From Pseudomonadota bacterium (GTDB taxonomy: Bacteria; Pseudomonadota; Gammaproteobacteria; Burkholderiales; Burkholderiaceae_C), in assembly GCA_021815805.1 (NCBI GenBank), contig JAKAZQ010000017.1:1-57018 (forward strand): a stretch of DNA of 57,018 nucleotides. Reading direction: 5' to 3'. The translations under genes and the position numbers were made by a program. The notes beneath the pieces are model-generated. The model ran no database searches. It was not told the DNA's origin and was given only the letters and a program-made list of their open reading frames with translations. Shown here in pieces: positions 30,986 through 39,416 of the stretch (position 1 is its first letter; every line of letters begins with the position of its first letter).

Positions 30986-31849
30986 TCAACCGCCGACGGC
31001 GCTCGCCCGGCTCGCCTGCGGCGCCGCGGCGCGTGCCATGCGCAGGCCGCCGTCGCGCAGCGTGCGCGACGACGCCGGGGCTACCGCGGGGCGCACGACA
31101 GCCGGCGCGCCGGTGTCGAGCAGCCCGTCCAGCGCACCGCGATCGATGATGCGCACGCGGCGACGCGCCAGCTCGATCAGGCCGGCGCGGTGCAGTTCGG
31201 TGAACACGCGACTCACCGTCTCGAGGCGAAAACCGAGGTAGTCGCCGATGTCCTCGCGGCTCATGCGCAGCGTGAACTCGGCCGGGGCCAGGCCGCGCTG
31301 CGCGTAGCGTTGCGACAGATCCAGCAGGAAACGCACCAGACGCTCGCGCACATGCATGCTGCCCAGGGCGAACTGCTGGCCCTGCGCATGCACCAGCGCC
31401 TGCGCCATGGCACGACACAGATAGCGCTGCAGCGCGGGCGTGCGTCCGGCCAGATCCTCCAGGTGCAGCAGGTCGACCTCGCAGACCTGCGAGTGCTCGA
31501 GCGCGACCACATCGGCGCGGTAGACGCCGGACAGCCCTTCCAGGCCGAGCCAGTCGCCCGCTTCCTGGAAGCCGACGATGCGCTGGCGCCCGTCGGCCAC
31601 GCCGACGAGCGACTTGAACGCCCCGTTGTGCACGATGAACACGCGCGGCGCCGCCTGCCCGGCGACCACCAGGCGCATGCCCTTGGCCACGCGCTGGGGC
31701 GGCCCCAGCACGTCGCGCAGCGCCGCCGGCGCGAGATCGCCGAGCACCGAGGGCAGGCAGCTGCGGCGGTGGAAGCACATGGCGCAGGCGTCGGAGGCGG
31801 CCGGCGCGTGCGCCTGTCGCAGGTATTGCGCGGCACACGGGGCGTTCAT
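30986..31849 (-). CDS. fnr: FNR-like oxygen-sensing Crp-family regulator
   Basis: 287 residues. C22, C25 and C31 (CAMCFHRRSC) have the C-x2-C-x5-C spacing of FNR, and C123 (QVCEV) sits where the fourth ligand of E. coli FNR does, so it should hold an oxygen-labile [4Fe-4S] cluster. The helix-turn-helix has ExxSR (LETVSR), the recognition code for TTGAT half-sites. The cNMP-like fold lies between. The last 45 residues form an Ala/Arg-rich tail not seen in E. coli FNR. The ATG at 31849 overlaps the stop of a small upstream ORF (ATGA), and GGAG stands 8 bases before it. Confidence 0.9.
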   Translation of the reverse strand: MNAPCAAQYLRQAHAPAASDACAMCFHRRSCLPSVLGDLAPAALRDVLGPPQRVAKGMRLVVAGQAAPRVFIVHNGAFKSLVGVADGRQRIVGFQEAGDWLGLEGLSGVYRADVVALEHSQVCEVDLLHLEDLAGRTPALQRYLCRAMAQALVHAQGQQFALGSMHVRERLVRFLLDLSQRYAQRGLAPAEFTLRMSREDIGDYLGFRLETVSRVFTELHRAGLIELARRRVRIIDRGALDGLLDTGAPAVVRPAVAPASSRTLRDGGLRMARAAAPQASRASAVGG

Positions 31850-31932
31850 GATGCGGCTCCGGTGGCGGCGGCGACGCGGCCGGATGGCGCGGCGCGCGCA
31901 GCGGCGGCGAATGGTGGCTGGAATGCGTTCAT
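31846..31932 (-). CDS. 28-residue leader ORF coupled to fnr
   Basis: ATG at 31932 has GGGAGG six bases upstream, a better ribosome-binding site than that of fnr. The frame gives 28 residues (starting MNAFQPPFAAAARAAP) and ends in TGA that overlaps the fnr ATG as ATGA. The product is Ala-rich and low-complexity, so the act of translation rather than the peptide may matter. No comparison with relatives was possible. Confidence 0.45.
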   Translation of the reverse strand: MNAFQPPFAAAARAAPSGRVAAATGAAS

Positions 31933-32160
31933 GATGGCCTCCCGTGTGCTGGACATTGCCGTTGCGGCTGCGCGCATGTGCGAAGACTCCACCCGCCGCA
32001 GTCGGCCCTGGCATGGAATCCATGCTAGTAACCAAACGAAACGATTTCCATCAGGGAGTCACTGATATACCTGCAGGGGTTTGTCAAAAAACCCGCCCGC
32101 AGATGCCAGGGCGTGCGTCGCCGCGCAGCGTCCGGCTATCCTTGGCGACGCGTGCCGCCG
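31933..32160 (+). other. Intergenic region between fnr and an MFS permease gene (divergent)
   Basis: Holds the promoters of both divergent genes; I could place neither. ACGATTTCCATCAG (32041-32054) is a weak match to an FNR box in either direction and could serve autoregulation. The stretch around 32060-32095 is AT-richer than its surroundings (GGGGTTTGTCAAAAAACC, with a partial inverted repeat). Nothing else seen. Confidence 0.4.
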
Positions 32161-33426
32161 ATGCTCGCATCGCCGCCCGCCGCCGCACCGTCCGCCATGT
32201 CCCGCAGCTCCAGCATCTCCCGCTCCACCGGCCGCCTGCCGCGCACGGCATGGGCCCTCGGCTGGGTGAGCCTGTTCATGGACATGTCGTCGGAGATGAT
32301 CCACGCCGTGCTGCCGGTCTACATGAGTTCCGTGCTCGGCTTCAGCCTGCTGACCATCGGGCTCGTCGAGGGCGTGGCCGAGGCCACCGCCTCGCTGCTC
32401 AAGATGGTGTCCGGGGTGTGGTCCGACCGCCTCGGCAGACGCAAGACCCTGGCCTTGCTGGGCTACGGGCTGTCGGCGGCGACCAAGCCGCTGTTCCCGC
32501 TGGCGTCGGGCGCCGCCGGGATCATCGCTGCGCGCTGGCTCGATCGCGTCGGCAAGGGCATCCGCGGCGCCCCGCGCGACGCCCTGCTGGCCGACGCCAC
32601 GCCGGCGCCGCTGCGCGATGCGGCCTACGGACTGCGCCAGAGCATGGATACGGTGGGCGCCTTCCTCGGACCACTCGCCGCCATGGTGCTGCTCGGCTGG
32701 CTGCCCGGCCGACTGCGCCACGTGCTGTGGTTCGGCGTGCTGCCGGCCGTGGTCGCGGTGGCCGTGCTGGCGCTGGGCGTGCGCGAACCGCAGCGCACGC
32801 GCCCGCCGGCCGGCGCCGCGCGCGCGCCGCGCGGCGGCATGCGCCTGCCGCGCCTGGCCGACGCACGCCGCCTGCCGGCGGCGTACTGGATGGTGGTGGC
32901 GACCGCGGGGGTGTTCACGCTGGCGCGCCTGTCGGAGGCGTTCCTCGTGCTGCGGGGTCGCCAGCTCGGCCTGTCGCTGCACTGGATCCCGCTGGTCACC
33001 CTCGGGTTCAGCCTGGTCTACGCGCTCAGTGCCTTGCCTGCCGGACTGCTCGCGCAGCGCCGCGGCCGCGCTCCGGTGCTCGCCGCCGGCATGGTGGTGC
33101 TGCTCGGCTCGATGCTGGCGCTGGGCGGCGACAGCCTGCCGGCGCTCTGGCTGGGCGTGGCGCTGTACGGGCTGCACCTGGGGCTGACCCAGGGCGTGTT
33201 CGCCGCCGCGGTGGCGGCCACCGCGCCAGCCGAGTTGCGCGGCAGCGCGTTCGGTGTGTTCCACCTGTGCACCGGCCTGCTGCAATTGCTTGCCGCGGTG
33301 GGCGCCGGCTGGATCTGGGAACGCTTCGGTGCTGCCCGCGCCTTCGAGGCCGGTGCCGTGCTTGCCGGCGCCGCGCTGGGGCTGAGCCTGCTGGCGCGCG
33401 CGCCGCGCGCGCGCAGGCCGGGGTAG
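32161..33426 (+). CDS. MFS transporter, substrate unknown
   Basis: About 421 residues with twelve predicted membrane helices. The loop 2-3 signature is present as GVWSDRLGRRKTLAL, and the cytoplasmic link DRVGKGIRGAPRDALLAD is characteristic of a group of MFS proteins annotated as heavy-metal or drug permeases; I cannot name the substrate. The start could be 32161 or the ATG at 32197; neither has a good ribosome-binding site. It is divergent from fnr. Confidence 0.82.
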   Translation: MLASPPAAAPSAMSRSSSISRSTGRLPRTAWALGWVSLFMDMSSEMIHAVLPVYMSSVLGFSLLTIGLVEGVAEATASLLKMVSGVWSDRLGRRKTLALLGYGLSAATKPLFPLASGAAGIIAARWLDRVGKGIRGAPRDALLADATPAPLRDAAYGLRQSMDTVGAFLGPLAAMVLLGWLPGRLRHVLWFGVLPAVVAVAVLALGVREPQRTRPPAGAARAPRGGMRLPRLADARRLPAAYWMVVATAGVFTLARLSEAFLVLRGRQLGLSLHWIPLVTLGFSLVYALSALPAGLLAQRRGRAPVLAAGMVVLLGSMLALGGDSLPALWLGVALYGLHLGLTQGVFAAAVAATAPAELRGSAFGVFHLCTGLLQLLAAVGAGWIWERFGAARAFEAGAVLAGAALGLSLLARAPRARRPG

Positions 33427-33612
33427 GCGTCACGCGCGTGCATCCGGCGCGGGCACCGACGCGCCCATCGAACACACGCCGCCGGCTCGCCGCCCGGGCC
33501 CGGGCACGGGCGCCACGGCCGCCGGCAGGCCAGCGCAGCGTCGGCGCTTGTCGGCGAAAATACGGGCCTGCGCGTTGCAAGACGCAGTTTCCCCACACCA
33601 CGGATCACCACC

Positions 33613-34371
33613 ATGTCCTCTCCCAATCCCTCGCCAGGCGGGGGAAGCCCGATCCCCAGGGCCGCCTGGATCGTCATGGGCACGATCGGCGCCCTCATCG
33701 TGATTCTGCTGGGGGCGGTGCTGTACAAGCTGAGCGTCCCCGGCGCGATGCGTGCCGGCGTCCCCGCCACAGCCGGCAGCACGCCGGCGCAACCGAGCGC
33801 CGTCGCCCGTCCGCCGCAGTCCGCGGTGGCCGTCAGCGGGGCCAGCCCGTCGCGCAAACCGCAGGCGCAGTTCCCGCGCCTCAGCGATCACGCGCCGGCC
33901 GCGGATGCCGACGGCGGCCGCGAGGCGTCGACGCGACGCCGCACGAGCGCCCAGTTCGCACCCCAGCAGTTCGCACCCCAGCAGTTCGCGCCTCAGCAGT
34001 TCGCGCCTCAGCAGGTCGCGCCTGCGCCAACGGCACCCGCGTGCGCCGAATGCGGTGTGGTCACGGCGGTCGCGCCGGTGCGTGAACCGGGACAGGCGAA
34101 CGGCGTCGGTGCGGTGGTCGGCGGACTCGTCGGCGGTCTGCTGGGCAACCAGATCGGCGCCGGCAACGGCCGTACCGCGGCCACCGTGCTGGGTGCGGTG
34201 GGCGGCGGCCTCGCCGGCAACGAGGTGCAAAAGCGCATGAATGCGAAGACCCTGTACCGGGTGCGCATCCGCATGGACAGCGGCGCCACGCGCACGCTGA
34301 CGCTGACCAACCCGCCGCCGCTGGGGCAGCCCGTGCGCGTGCACCCCAACGGCTCGCTGAGCCCGAACTGA
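33613..34371 (+). CDS. Membrane-anchored glycine-zipper protein with pentapeptide repeats
   Basis: 252 residues. One N-terminal membrane helix (AWIVMGTIGALIVILLGAVLY, near 18-38), then a Pro/Ala-rich stretch, five QQFAP-like pentapeptides (residues about 114-138), a short Cys pair (CAEC), and a glycine-zipper 2TM domain (VVGGLVGGLLGNQIGAGNGRT, then VGGGLAGNEVQKRM) of the kind found in the 17-kDa rickettsial surface antigen and outer-membrane lipoproteins such as SlyB. The C-terminal part (YRVRIRMDSGATRTLTLTN) looks like a small beta domain. The protein is held by a helix rather than a lipid anchor. Role unknown, probably envelope integrity. Confidence 0.85.
   Translation: MSSPNPSPGGGSPIPRAAWIVMGTIGALIVILLGAVLYKLSVPGAMRAGVPATAGSTPAQPSAVARPPQSAVAVSGASPSRKPQAQFPRLSDHAPAADADGGREASTRRRTSAQFAPQQFAPQQFAPQQFAPQQVAPAPTAPACAECGVVTAVAPVREPGQANGVGAVVGGLVGGLLGNQIGAGNGRTAATVLGAVGGGLAGNEVQKRMNAKTLYRVRIRMDSGATRTLTLTNPPPLGQPVRVHPNGSLSPN
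33952..34026 (+). repeat. In-frame 15-bp tandem repeat in the glycine-zipper gene
   Basis: Five copies of a 15-bp unit beginning CAGTTCGCACCCCAG encode QFAPQ. The first two copies share third-position A/C choices and the next two share others (GCGCCTCAG), so the array grew by block duplication. The length is a multiple of three, so copy changes keep the frame. Confidence 0.9.
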
Positions 34372-34477
34372 CCGGCGTCGGCGCGTCGCAGAGAAATTTT
34401 CCCATTCAATCCGGGCTGGGCTACCATTTGCCTTTTCGAGACCCGCTGCGCACGCGCGCGGCCTTGACAAGGCTTTC

Positions 34478-35410
34478 ATGGGACGCCCTCCCCTTCGTCC
34501 GCCACCGGCCGGCTCGGGCCATGCTCCGGTGCCGCCGGCGCCCGAGGTGCTCCGCGCACTGGGGCAGGTGCTGGGGCCGCTGGTGCGTCTGCTGCTGGCC
34601 AGCGGCATCGACTACAGCCGCCTGTCCGTCGAGCTGAAGCCGGTGTTCATCGAGCAGGCGCGGGCCGAACTGCGTCGCCACGGCCAGCGCGAGACCGACT
34701 CCGCCGTCAGCGTGCTCAGCGGCGTGCACCGCAAGGACGTGCGCAGCTGGCGCGAGGGCGCCATGGGGCAGCGCATCGCCGCCGAGGTCTCGCCCATCGC
34801 GCAGCTGTTCGCGCGCTGGCTCGGCAGCGCTGCGCTGTGCGACTCCGAAGGCCGCCCGCGGGCGCTGCCGCGCCTGGGGGCGCAGGACTCGTTCGAGGCC
34901 CTGGCGCGCTCGGTGACCCAGGACGTGCATCCCTTCACGCTGCTCGGAGAGCTGCTGCGCCTCGGACTGGTGCGCGTGGTGCAGCGCGACGCGCAGGACT
35001 GGGTGGAACCGAACGCGGAGGGCTTCGTGCCGGCGCCGGGGTCGCGCGAACTGCTCGAGTTGTTCGGAGCCAATGTCGCCGACCACGCCAGCACGGCGGT
35101 GGCCAACCTGCTCGGCCAGACCCCGCAGCTGGAGCAGAGCGTGTTCGCCAGCGGACTCAGCCCCGAATCGGCGGCGCAGCTCGCGCAGCTCGCGCGCAGT
35201 CTGTGGGCGCAGGCGCGACGCCAGATGATCGCTGAGGCCAGCCGGCTGTACGAAGCCGATCGCGGGCGTGCCGATGCGCGCCAGCGCATGCGATTCGGCG
35301 CCTACTACTGGTCGGAGGGCGACGAGCAGGCGGCGCCGGGCGATGCGCAGGCGGCGCCGGGCGATGCGCAGCAGGAGCCCGCGCCGGATGGCGCGGGTGC
35401 CCCGACATGA
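34478..35410 (+). CDS. DUF6502-type protein
   Basis: 310 residues, cytoplasmic, no membrane helix. An N-terminal helical segment (LGQVLGPLVRLLLASGIDYSRLSVELKPVF) followed by a helix-turn-helix-like stretch (SAVSVLSGVHRKDVRSWRE) matches the DUF6502 family, which I know to stand beside DUF5666 genes in Burkholderiales. A DNA-binding role is inferred. The C-terminus has two copies of a 7-residue repeat (AQAAPGD; DNA 35324-35365). The stop overlaps the start of the next gene (ATGA at 35407), so the two are translationally coupled. Confidence 0.82.
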   Translation: MGRPPLRPPPAGSGHAPVPPAPEVLRALGQVLGPLVRLLLASGIDYSRLSVELKPVFIEQARAELRRHGQRETDSAVSVLSGVHRKDVRSWREGAMGQRIAAEVSPIAQLFARWLGSAALCDSEGRPRALPRLGAQDSFEALARSVTQDVHPFTLLGELLRLGLVRVVQRDAQDWVEPNAEGFVPAPGSRELLELFGANVADHASTAVANLLGQTPQLEQSVFASGLSPESAAQLAQLARSLWAQARRQMIAEASRLYEADRGRADARQRMRFGAYYWSEGDEQAAPGDAQAAPGDAQQEPAPDGAGAPT

Positions 35411-37038
35411 GCATGAACCGCTGGCTGCGTCGCGCTGCCGCATGCGTCGGCGCCCTGCTCCTGGCCACGCTGGACGCCTGTGGCGGCGGCGGCGCCGCGG
35501 CCAGCGGCGGCGCGAGCGGCACAGGCACCGCAGTCTCGCTGGGCACCGTCACCGGTTTCGGCAGCGTGGTCATCGCCGGTCGCGCCTACGACGGCGCGGC
35601 ACCCCACTATTTCGACGACGACGCCCCCGGCGTCGGGCAGGCGGCAAGCTCCATCGGTCTCGGCCAGAGCCTGCAACTGCTGCAGGATGCGAGCGCCAGC
35701 GCGGCCTTGATCGAGCCCGATGTCGCCGGCCCGCTGCAGTCCGTGTCGCCGACCACCGACAGTTTCACGGTCAATGGACTGCAGGTGCGCGTGAACACCG
35801 ACCCGGCCGCGGGGCCGGTCACCTTCTACTCCGGACTGCGCGGATTCTCCGCGCTGCAGCCGGGCACGATGGTGATCGAGGCCGACGGCGCATTCGGCGT
35901 CGACGCGCGCGGGCGGGGGTACCTGCAGGCCACGCGGGTGGTGCAGCTGCCGGGCGCCACGCCATCGACGCGCCTCACCGGCATGGTCTCGGGACTCGAC
36001 GCCGGCGCCACCGGCTTCGACCTCGGCAGCGTGCACGTGCGCATGACCGCCGCCACCCAGGTCTATCCGGCGGGCGCGCGCCTGCGCGATGGCGAACTGG
36101 TGAACGTATGGAGCCCGACCCGCATCACCGGCAACCTGCTCGACGCCCGCGTGGTGCGCGTGCGCAGCCTGCTCGGCGCCACCGGCGCGGCACGCATCGG
36201 CGGGCTCGTCGCACCCGGACCGGCGCCGGGCATACGCGTGGCCGGCATCGACGTGACCCCTGCCGACCCCGCCACCGCCGCCGCGCTGCAGGCGTTGCGC
36301 GTCGGCGAGTACGTCGTCGTGCAGGGACGCGTCGCGCCCGACGGCCGCAGCGTGCTGGCCGACAGCGTGCAGTCCAGCGCCACGCAGCCGGCGATCGTCG
36401 AGTTGCGCGGCAACATCACCGACTATGTGGATGCGGCGCACTTTCTGGTGCGCGGCGTGCCGGTGAACGCCGCGGCGGTTGCGGCCGGAGAGCGCCTGGG
36501 CAACGGCGTGTTCGTGCGCATCACGGGAAGCGTCGATGCCGCCGCGCCGAACACGGTACGCGCCGCGAGCCTGCAGGTGCTGGCGACTGCGCCCGATGGC
36601 GGCACGCTGGATCTGACCGGCACCGTGCGCCAGTACGACGCGGCGAGCCACACCCTGCTGCTGAGCTGGAGCGACGACGGCCAGACCACCGCCTCGGTGA
36701 TCACCGTGCTGCAGAACGCGGTGATCAGCAACGGCAGCGCGTCGCGACTCGTCGACGGCGCCTATGTCGAGGTCGAGGCCAGCAACAGTCCCGACGGACT
36801 GCAGGCCTACAGCCTGCGCTTCCTGCCGGGGCACGCGAATGCGGCGGCGTCGAGCACCAGCGGGCGTGTCTACGGGCTGGACGGCAGCAGCTTCTACGTC
36901 AACGGCTTGCACATCGCCATCCACGGCGTGCGCGTGACGGGCGGCCGCCTGGCCGATGGTGCGCGGGTGGACGTTCAGTTCAGCGCCGACGCGGATTCCG
37001 GGGAACTGCTCGCGCGAGCCATTGCCATCGACAACTGA
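35407..37038 (+). CDS. DUF5666-repeat protein, secreted (probable lipoprotein)
   Basis: 543 residues. Export signal MSMNRWLRRAAACVGALLLATLDAC followed by a Gly/Ser-rich stretch; the lipobox is imperfect (LDAC), so a lipid anchor is likely but not certain. The rest is built of repeated beta-strand-rich modules with the pattern G-x-V-x-x-x-D (TRLTGMVSGLDAGATGFDLG, ARIGGLVAPGPAPGIRVAG, VELRGNITDYVDAAHFLVRG, LDLTGTVRQYDAASHTLLL, TSGRVYGLDGSSFYVNG), which I count as five or six DUF5666 domains. Role unknown; possibly surface exposed. Coupled to the DUF6502 gene. Confidence 0.82.
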   Translation: MSMNRWLRRAAACVGALLLATLDACGGGGAAASGGASGTGTAVSLGTVTGFGSVVIAGRAYDGAAPHYFDDDAPGVGQAASSIGLGQSLQLLQDASASAALIEPDVAGPLQSVSPTTDSFTVNGLQVRVNTDPAAGPVTFYSGLRGFSALQPGTMVIEADGAFGVDARGRGYLQATRVVQLPGATPSTRLTGMVSGLDAGATGFDLGSVHVRMTAATQVYPAGARLRDGELVNVWSPTRITGNLLDARVVRVRSLLGATGAARIGGLVAPGPAPGIRVAGIDVTPADPATAAALQALRVGEYVVVQGRVAPDGRSVLADSVQSSATQPAIVELRGNITDYVDAAHFLVRGVPVNAAAVAAGERLGNGVFVRITGSVDAAAPNTVRAASLQVLATAPDGGTLDLTGTVRQYDAASHTLLLSWSDDGQTTASVITVLQNAVISNGSASRLVDGAYVEVEASNSPDGLQAYSLRFLPGHANAAASSTSGRVYGLDGSSFYVNGLHIAIHGVRVTGGRLADGARVDVQFSADADSGELLARAIAIDN

Positions 37039-37094
37039 AGCGCGCAGCGACCGCGCTGCGGCACAATCGGGTCTTTTGCCGCCAAGGCCTGCGC

Positions 37095-37469
37095 ATGGAA
37101 TTGCTGTCGATCGCCTGCTTCGCCGTACTCGGTGCGTTCGCGCGCTACGCACAGTCGCGCGTCGTGCAACGCTGGCTCGGCCAGGGTTTTCCGTTCGCCA
37201 CGCTGTCGGTCAACCTGACGGGCTGCCTGTGCATGGGCGTGCTGTTCTTCGCCACCGCGGGACGCATGGATCCGCTGCTGCGCGGCGGCCTGCTCACCGG
37301 CGGCCTGGGCAGCTACACCACCTTCTCGACCTTTTCGCTGGAAGTCGTGACCCTGCTGGAGAACCGCGAGACCGCGAAGGCCGCCGGCTATGTGCTGGTG
37401 TCGCTGGTCGGCGGCGTCGCGGCAGTCGCGCTGGGTGCCATGCTGGCACATGCCTGGAGAGTTTCCTGA
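37095..37469 (+). CDS. crcB: Fluoride ion exporter CrcB/FluC
   Basis: 124 residues with four membrane helices; a dual-topology dimeric channel that expels fluoride. Family marks are GAFARYAQSRVV, FPFATLSVNLTGCLCMGVLF and GGLGSYTTFSTFSLEVVTL. The stop codon (37467-37469) overlaps the start of a DUF190 gene. I looked for the fluoride riboswitch in the 56-bp gap upstream and saw none. Confidence 0.95.
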   Translation: MELLSIACFAVLGAFARYAQSRVVQRWLGQGFPFATLSVNLTGCLCMGVLFFATAGRMDPLLRGGLLTGGLGSYTTFSTFSLEVVTLLENRETAKAAGYVLVSLVGGVAAVALGAMLAHAWRVS

Positions 37470-37786
37470 TGAAAGCCGTGACCATGGTGCGCCTGTACAT
37501 TCGCGAAGGCGACAAGTTCGAAGGCCACAACCTGATGCGCGAGGTGTTCCGTCTGTTGCACGACGAGCACAAGGTTCCCGGCCTCACCGTGTTCCGCGGC
37601 ATCGCCGGCTTCGGCAGCCACGGCGAGATCCACGCCGACGACCTGCTGCGCCTGAACGTGCACCTGCCGCTGGTGCTGGAGTTCTACGACGTGCCGGAGG
37701 TCATCGATGCGCTGCTGCCGCGCCTGCGCGACATGGTCGACCCGCGCCACATCGTGTGCTGGCCGGCGCGTTGCGCGGCCGACTGA
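37469..37786 (+). CDS. DUF190 family protein, paired with crcB
   Basis: 105 residues. KAVTMVRLYIREGDKFEGHNLMREVFRLL and GLTVFRGIAGFGSHGEIHADDLLRL are DUF190 (COG1993) hallmarks, a ferredoxin-like fold often found beside crcB and thought to be PII-like. It starts within the crcB stop codon, so it is translationally coupled. Its role in fluoride resistance is not established. Confidence 0.93.
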   Translation: MKAVTMVRLYIREGDKFEGHNLMREVFRLLHDEHKVPGLTVFRGIAGFGSHGEIHADDLLRLNVHLPLVLEFYDVPEVIDALLPRLRDMVDPRHIVCWPARCAAD

Positions 37787-37827
37787 GCCTCCCGGCGCAC
37801 CTGGCCGGCGCGGCTTGAACAAGGATT

Positions 37828-37833
37828 TATAAT
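37828..37833 (+). promoter_or_regulatory. Likely -10 box of the hemerythrin gene
   Basis: A perfect TATAAT lies 63 bp ahead of the hemerythrin start codon in an AT-rich pocket. No good -35 element is found at 16-18 bp, so the promoter may need an activator. Confidence 0.45.
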
Positions 37834-37896
37834 TCCCCTTCAGGATCCGCGCGTGGCCCGCTCGATGCCGATCGGGCGCCGGACCGAGGAGTCGCG

Positions 37897-38460
37897 ATGG
37901 ACATCGCCCAGCCTGGCTCGACGGCGCCGGCCGTCGGATTCGAGGTTCCGCTGGAAATGCTCGCGGCCTGCCACGGCCGCGTGCATCAGCAATGCGAGCT
38001 GCTGCAGCGTCTGCTGCCGCACCTGCGCGAACACGGCGTCGACGAACAGGCGCGCGATGCGGCGCAGCGCGTGATGCGCTATTTCGACCACGCCGGTCCG
38101 CAGCACCACGCCGACGAGGAGCAGGATCTGTTCCCCGCGCTGCTCGAGGCGCTGGCCGGTTCCGACGCCGTGTGCATCCGCGACATGATCCAGCGCCTGA
38201 CGACCCAGCACCGGGCGCTCGAACGGCACTGGGCCGGCGTGCGCGAGGGCCTGCAGGCGGTGCTGCGCGGCGATGCCGGGGCGCTGGATGGCGACGCCGC
38301 GCGCGGCTTCATCGATGCCTACGCCGAGCACATCGCCTACGAGGAAGCGGAATTGCTGCCGATGGCCGCGCGCGTGCTGGCCGACGAACAGCTCGACGCC
38401 GTCGGCCGCGCCATGCGCCAGCGCCGCGGCATCGCGCCGCTGGCGCCGGCGCACCGCTGA
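37897..38460 (+). CDS. Hemerythrin HHE domain protein
   Basis: 187 residues, cytoplasmic. A four-helix bundle with the di-iron ligands HGRVHQQ near residue 26, HHADEEQDLFP near 69, HRALERHW near 107 and HIAYEEAELLP near 148. Proteins of this kind bind oxygen, NO or iron. GAGGAG stands seven bases before the ATG. No partner gene is adjacent; a role in redox or NO stress is family-based. Confidence 0.93.
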   Translation: MDIAQPGSTAPAVGFEVPLEMLAACHGRVHQQCELLQRLLPHLREHGVDEQARDAAQRVMRYFDHAGPQHHADEEQDLFPALLEALAGSDAVCIRDMIQRLTTQHRALERHWAGVREGLQAVLRGDAGALDGDAARGFIDAYAEHIAYEEAELLPMAARVLADEQLDAVGRAMRQRRGIAPLAPAHR

Positions 38461-38482
38461 CGCGGCCGGCGCGGCGCCGCGC

Positions 38483-39229
38483 TCACAACTCCTGCGCCGT
38501 CGGGCGGAACAGGATCTCGTTGATGTCGACGTCGTCGGGCTGGCTCATCGCGTAGACCACCGCGCGCGCGAAGGAGTCGGCCGGAATCGCCACCTCGTAG
38601 AACTTGCGCACGCCCTGCGCCACGTCGGGCTCGGTGACGCTGTCGGGCAGCTCGGTGTCGACCGCCCCCGGGGAGATCACCGTGGTGCGGATGCCATAGG
38701 GCTTGACCTCCATGCGAAGGCCTTCGGAGATCACGCGCACCGCGTGCTTGGTCGCCGCATACACGGCGCTGCCGGCGCGCACCTTGTGCCCGGCGACCGA
38801 CGACACGTTGATGATGTGCCCGGCCCTGCGCTCGCGCATGCTCGGCAGCACCGCGGCGATGCCGTACAGCACGCCCTTGATGTTGACGTCGATCATGCGG
38901 TTCCAGTCGTCCAGCTTGCGGCGCTCGAGCAGCGAGTGCGGCATCAACCCGGCGTTGTTGATGATGGCGTCCACGCGTCCGTGCTCCGCCAGCGCGGCGT
39001 CGACGAGTGCCTGCACCTGCGCGGCATCGGTCACGTCGGTGGCCAGCGCCAGCGCGCGCCGGCCGTCGGCGCGCAGCTGCACGGCAAGCGCCTCGAGACG
39101 CGCCAGGCGCCGCGCGCCCAGCACGACATGCGCGCCGTGCGCGGCGAGCATGCGCGCCGCCGCCTCGCCCAGACCGCTGCTGGCGCCGGTGATGACCACG
39201 ACCTTGTCGCGAAGATTGTTCTCCAGCAT
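38483..39229 (-). CDS. Short-chain dehydrogenase/reductase (YdfG-like)
   Basis: 248 residues. [34 protein letters not shown] and YAATKHAV give the NADP-binding loop and the Ser-Tyr-Lys triad. The C-terminal segment ([18 protein letters not shown]) is like that of the NADP-dependent hydroxy-acid dehydrogenases such as YdfG. I chose the ATG at 39229, with GGAG upstream; the frame is open further but not SDR-like. Ends 22 bp from the convergent hemerythrin gene. Confidence 0.92.
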   Translation of the reverse strand: MLENNLRDKVVVITGASSGLGEAAARMLAAHGAHVVLGARRLARLEALAVQLRADGRRALALATDVTDAAQVQALVDAALAEHGRVDAIINNAGLMPHSLLERRKLDDWNRMIDVNIKGVLYGIAAVLPSMRERRAGHIINVSSVAGHKVRAGSAVYAATKHAVRVISEGLRMEVKPYGIRTTVISPGAVDTELPDSVTEPDVAQGVRKFYEVAIPADSFARAVVYAMSQPDDVDINEILFRPTAQEL

Positions 39230-39416
39230 TTCCTTGGCTCCCTGTTCCTGCGTGCACGCCGGCACCGCGCCGACCTTGCCATTCGCCGGCGTGCGACATG
39301 CGACATACGACATGCCGTGCACGCCCGCGCGGCAGCGCGGCAAGCGCGCCCGGACGGCACGAAACTGAATCACCGAAGCTACCACGGCGGGCGCCGGCGC
39401 GCCTGCCGCCAGAGCC

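Noticed and set aside
37039..37094. Fluoride riboswitch ahead of crcB
   Set aside because: The gap is only 56 bp and I cannot find the conserved aptamer pattern.
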